This document shows positions 7,408 to 10,410 of a DNA stretch of 10,410 nucleotides, in pieces. The DNA is from Rhypophila decipiens (taxonomy: Eukaryota; Ascomycota; Sordariomycetes; Sordariales; Naviculisporaceae), in NCBI GenBank assembly GCA_033297075.1, contig MU858446.1, positions 1 to 10,410 of the forward strand, in the 5' to 3' direction. The translations under genes were made by a program, and so were the position numbers. Numbering within the stretch: the first letter of the stretch is position 1; the number at the start of each line of letters is the position of its first letter. A model generated the notes under the pieces. It was not told the origin of the DNA. It saw nothing but the letters and a program-made list of their open reading frames with translations, and ran no database searches.

Positions 7408-7977
7408 TTCCCACTCGAAGCTTTTGCGAAGGCGCTCGCGGCGGTCACCGAAATCGATGGCGTAGTCGTACTCGTCACGTTTTCTGCCGCAGTGTGGCAG
7501 ACTTTCGTCATTGGTTTCGAAGCCACACTTTTCAGGCGAGCAAACGTGGGTATAGGGATCGGGGAGCTCGTATGGCTCCCTATCGTAATCAAGAGTCCAT
7601 TCAAATTGCCACGGACCATTGTCGAAGGTGTCGATATAGGCTGGGTCCTCAAGCTCAAGACCCCAATCGTTGGTTCACCTTGCATTTCCCACTTCTTTCA
7701 TTGGTGGTAAAGGGATCTCTCCATCCGTCGGTACTGCTTTTGTTCTGCAGTCAACTCTTCAGTCTTTAGGGCTTTTGGCGCACTGTGTTTGGTCTTGTTG
7801 TGCTGCGCTGCTGCCGTGTTTTCTAATTCGAAAATTTTCTTCTTCAGGGCTGAGATCTCATCGGCAAAACTGGGGGCGCCATCGGCGATGCGCGTGTTGT
7901 CCTGCTCCTTGAGTATCTTCACTCGTGCTCATCCTGGACACATCTTGTGCGTGTTTTTCGACAAGTGTCGGCTCCAT
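7408..7977 (-). pseudogene. Broken N-terminal coding part of the AAA+ ATPase gene
   Basis: Coding-like sequence continues upstream of 7407 but in three frames. Immediately upstream, to about 7668, it reads DWGLELEDPAYI, GPWQFEWTLDYDREPYEL and RKRDEYDYAIDFGDRRERL. This is typical of the family's N-terminal region and is continuous with the MDRLYLAEE segment. Near 7669-7671 the frame shifts by one. The next frame carries KKWEMQGEP, an in-frame TGA (7700-7698), then EELTAEQKQYRRMERSLYH and a coiled-coil-like segment (FADEISALKKKIFELEN). A further one-base shift near 7906-7911 leads to a frame opening at ATG 7977 (MEPTLVEKH..MSTSED). No GT..AG intron I tried removes the TGA and restores phase. 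I therefore infer decay or sequence errors, with translation possibly restarting at 7407. Confidence 0.65.
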
Positions 7978-8030
7978 GATCAATCACTAGTCACCAGGTC
8001 CTTGAAGCTCTCTCGGCCGAACTTTACAGA

Positions 8031-8047
8031 CCTGAAAAACAGTTGAG
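8031..8047 (-). other. Possible 3' splice site in the 5' leader of the ATPase gene
   Basis: On the minus strand CTCAAC (branch-like) is followed by TGTTTTTCAG, a textbook fungal 3' splice site, 54 nt before ATG 7977. The donor is not certain; GTAATG near 8228 is one candidate. It suggests an intron in the 5' untranslated region. Confidence 0.3.
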
Positions 8048-9242
8048 ATGAAACGAAGACAGACGTGAAGAGTCCCTTGGTTCAACCTTAGCAAGTCGCC
8101 TGTGACGTTGGAAATCGGGGGGTTGGTGAAGTAAAAGGACATTTCATGAGGTCCCGTTCTGGTAGCCCGAGCGGGGAAGCTCAAGTCTTCTCTCATTGCC
8201 TGAGTTTTCGGGACTTCGGGTGGTCATTACCGGTAAGGCTCTTCTCATTCGTACGCTCAACTGCATTCACTGCGTGGGTACCTCAGGTATTAACCTGACA
8301 GCAACATCACACACTACTTCAGCTGAGTTCATCTCGCCCCCAATTCGCGCCTACATATGGTGCGGGGGTGAAGATTAGATAACGTATCAAACCAAACTTC
8401 TGGTCAATCATCTCACCCCATCCTTCGATTCTTTGATTTGACAACATCTACTTGAAAGAGAACCATGGCTAAACTCGTGACCGAGGCAAGCAAGCTGGAA
8501 GCGAATGGATGGTAAACCTTCGTCTCTGCCAGGGCAATATTTTTTGCGTGTCTTGTACATAAGACCACCAACGCGCCTATGTTGCATCGCCTATTGTTTT
8601 TAAAGTGCGGCTAGTGTGGTGACCATGGTACGCCAATTCAAAGGCTAAATGGGAGATCGACGGTTTGCAGCGAAATACTCCATGTGCTTCTGCGAACCGA
8701 GTGGCACCATTGACACGTTTTTTTCCCGTGCGCCACAGGCATAGGCGATCTGCGGTGACTGTAAAGGTCGAAGTGGGAAGTTGTGCGACGACATTGATGG
8801 GGTACCATCGTTGTGTCATATTTTATGCGTGGAGCCGTAGACTTGTGTCAGCATATCTTTATTTGGAACGTGGAGACCAGCCACAACTCACTAGGGACCC
8901 TTCAGCCGCAACAAAGAATCTAAACGACCAAATAATATGCTTCTCTAGTTGTGAGATGGAACTCAGTCCAGGACAACTCCCTACAATACTAGTAAGCAGC
9001 TTCTGAAATCCACCCGATCCTACCTCGGGAAACAGCTTGCTTCCCTGTGTACGACTTCGTGATATTCGGTGCCGATAGCCGTGACTGCCTCGACGCCTTC
9101 CTCAATGCCTCACCGAGCAGATCAAGACATCAGCCGGTTACATTGGTTCGACCGACCGTGATCTTTTGCTGCTCCAATCTGAACAGTAGCATATCATCTA
9201 TAATTAGGGAGCATCAAAAACTCTCTCTGCGATGGGCTCAGA
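8048..9242. other. Largely non-coding region between ATPase and secreted-peptide genes
   Basis: Apart from the 16-codon ORF at 8465, I see no coding features. Longer open frames on either strand (for example 8665-9006 plus and 8577-8819 minus) are rich in Arg, His and Ser, have no motif, and show no conserved-looking composition. The left part presumably holds the promoter of the minus-strand ATPase gene. Confidence 0.4.
8465..8515 (+). CDS. Tiny ORF or orphan first exon (16 codons)
   Basis: The ATG sits in good fungal context (GAACCATGGCT) after a typical AC/T-rich leader and encodes a 16-residue peptide (MAKLVTEA..NGW, then TAA). A donor-like GTAAAC overlaps the stop, so it could instead be the first exon of a gene. 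Splicing to the AG near 8667 hits a stop after about 13 more codons, and I found no good continuation. It may be a truncated gene, an upstream ORF or chance. The function is unknown. Confidence 0.25.
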   Translation: MAKLVTEASKLEANGW

Positions 9243-9250
9243 TATAAAAG
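9243..9250 (+). promoter_or_regulatory. TATA box of the secreted-peptide gene
   Basis: TATAAAAG lies about 150 bp before ATG 9396. A long CT/AC-rich leader (about 9260-9395) follows and ends in CACAAAATG. This is a strong, conventional fungal promoter layout and suggests a gene capable of high expression. Confidence 0.6.
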
Positions 9251-9395
9251 GATGAGGCCTCTTCGCCTTCAGTTCCTCCTCATCTCCCCTCACCTCATCA
9301 GCACAGCCAACACACGGGACACAAGAATCTCCTGAGCAATCCTCTGCGAAAACACCATATTCTACACCTTTAGCACTCCCTTTACACCTCACAAA

Positions 9396-9943
9396 ATGAA
9401 GTTCACAATCATCTCCGTCCTCTCGGTCCTCCTTGTCGCCGTCCAAGCCCAGGAGGCCCAGTGGTATGTTTCTTCCAAGAACATCACCTGCAAGGGGCAC
9501 GATGATGGTCATATTGCCTGCGAGGCCGGACACATCAACAATGCTCCCGAGGTAAGAAAGCTCACCAGGCTTTTCCTTCCACGTTTTGGATATTTCAAAC
9601 AGACACGGCAATTAATCAACCCACCCTGCCATTGAAGGTGGCCCTGGACCACTCCCCCGCCGTCAAGGGCCGCTCGCCCAGCCCGCTCGACAAGCGCGTC
9701 ACCTGCAACATCGACGGCGTGACTCAGGGCCTGGCTTGCTTCACGCACTGCTTTGCCATCGGATATTGGTGAGTCTTTGTCGTGGTTCCCCATCATTGCT
9801 CCCATGTTTTCGCAACTTGTCTCTGACATAAGGCTACCTGTAGCAACTCGCACTGCGACTCTAACAACATCTGCCACTGCACGTGCCTGGACAAGACGGC
9901 CTGGTGGAACCCCATCGTCTGCAGCAAGACCAGCTGCGCCTAG
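9396..9943 (+). CDS. Secreted defensin-like (CS-alpha-beta) cysteine-rich peptide precursor
   Basis: The gene has three exons (9396-9551, 9638-9768, 9844-9943). The introns are 86 bp (GTAAGA..AAG) and 75 bp (GTGAGT..TAG, with a CTGAC branch site). The product is a 128-residue precursor. Residues 1-18 form a hydrophobic signal peptide (MKFTIISVLSVLLVAVQA). Residues 19-72 are a pro-region with two Cys that ends in LDKR, a Kex2-type site. The mature part, residues 73-128, has ten Cys spaced C-x10-C-x3-C-x5-C-x3-C-x5-C-x-C-x-C-x11-C-x4-C. The CxxHC..IGYC..CxC core resembles fungal defensin-like peptides such as plectasin and micasin, which have CxxxC and CxC as the CS-alpha-beta signature. The extra Cys pair at the C terminus is unlike the six-Cys types. 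It is probably secreted and antimicrobial, or an effector acting on a host or competitors; which one cannot be told. The third codon position is C-rich, and the gene looks intact. Confidence 0.8.
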
Positions 9944-10410
9944 AAGAGCTAATGCGGGGCGGGTAACAAGGAATGCCGACGGGGAGATTCTCGCGGTGTT
10001 ATGAAAGGGGCAGAAGAGGGAACGCAGGTGGTGGATTTTTGTTCCGCGGTTCTTTCTCTGTCTGTTGTGGCTTATGTTGGGTAGGCCAGCTTGGTAGCCG
10101 TGTTTTGCCACCGCTTTAAGTCAGGTGTTGCGTCTTGACTTCCTGTAAAACAGTTTGAGATTTGGCGTGTGAGTACACAAGTACCTATTTTGGTTTTTGA
10201 GGTAGCTAGGTAATCAAGTTATCGGATCATTTAGATTTTGGGGCACAAAACAAAAATCAAGATAGTGTCGGAATATCACACTTCTTGTCAAAATTGATTG
10301 ATTGTGTTTTTTCTCCTCTGTTTTGCTCTCTGGCTTCGCCAGAGAGCTTCTCTTATAACTGTACATGGTGGCAGTACTATTACCAAACATGAGTAACCAA
10401 TGACAAAGAT
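9944..10410. other. 3' flank of the secreted-peptide gene
   Basis: I see no further gene. The right half is AT-rich. The only structure noted is the hairpin at 10325-10347. No clear AATAAA polyadenylation signal was seen. Confidence 0.4.
10325..10347. repeat. 23-bp perfect hairpin
   Basis: GCTCTCTGGC, then TTC, then GCCAGAGAGC: a 10-bp perfect stem with a 3-base loop. It lies about 380 bp past the stop of the secreted-peptide gene, too far to be obviously part of its terminator. Confidence 0.65.

Noticed and set aside
6785..7465. 226-codon plus-strand open frame
   Set aside because: It mirrors the conserved minus-strand ATPase coding sequence. Its Ser/Arg-rich composition is what the antisense of acidic codons gives.
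7615..7800. Introns that would remove TGA 7700-7698 and fix the frame
   Set aside because: The GT sites tried (GTACCG, GTTGAC, GTGCGC) either mismatch phase at all nearby AG sites or delete segments that look conserved.
9143..9155. tRNA gene suggested by GGTTCGACC
   Set aside because: It is B-box-like only. No A box at suitable distance and no acceptor-stem pairing were seen.
9509..10111. 200-codon minus-strand open frame over the secreted-peptide gene
   Set aside because: It is antisense to the C-rich exons and introns of the plus-strand gene, which has a signal peptide, TATA box and consensus splice sites.

Overview
The window looks like nuclear DNA of a filamentous ascomycete (Pezizomycotina, probably Sordariomycetes). 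The evidence is several short introns of 46-89 bp with GT..AG ends and CTGAC/CTAAC-type branch sites, pyrimidine-rich leaders before start codons, an AAA+ ATPase of a fungus-type architecture, and a small secreted peptide with a Kex2-type processing site. Nothing bacterial, mitochondrial or viral was seen.

Layout. (1) Positions 1-512, minus strand: the C-terminally cut-off middle of a PIF1-like DNA helicase with a clear Walker B. No Walker A is visible, and an in-frame TGA at 516-518 separates it from more open frame to about 746. (2) Positions 1310-2473, plus strand and divergent from the helicase: a hypothetical gene with one 46-bp intron and a probable frameshift. Its 3' end is interrupted by (3) a complete 320-bp miniature LTR retrotransposon (TRIM) at 2052-2371. 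The element has 55-bp terminal repeats with one mismatch, a perfect 5-bp target duplication (GAAAC), a primer-binding site complementary to the anticodon arm of initiator tRNA-Met, a purine tract, and tRNA-like Pol III boxes. (4) Positions 2474-3423: a gene-poor stretch with a short telomere-like motif, a palindrome, and CRE-type and E-box-type sites. (5) Positions 3424-7977, minus strand: a large AAA+ ATPase of the fungal DUF7025/AAA type. Its ATPase core is intact and interrupted by small introns, it has a glutamine-rich C-terminal tail, and its N-terminal part carries several reading-frame lesions. (6) About 7978-9395: mostly non-coding, with one tiny well-placed start codon (16 codons) and the promoter of the next gene. 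(7) Positions 9396-9943, plus strand: a three-exon gene for a secreted, Kex2-processed, cysteine-rich peptide with a defensin-like (CS-alpha-beta) cysteine pattern. (8) Positions 9944-10410: flanking DNA with a 23-bp perfect hairpin.

The genes do not form one pathway. The left half (helicase remnant, disrupted small gene, TRIM, telomere-like motif) looks like decaying, mobile-element-rich accessory DNA. The right half holds a partly decayed AAA+ ATPase next to an apparently intact secreted antimicrobial- or effector-like peptide gene. The strongest discovery in the window is the complete TRIM with half-tRNA priming and embedded tRNA-like sequence.
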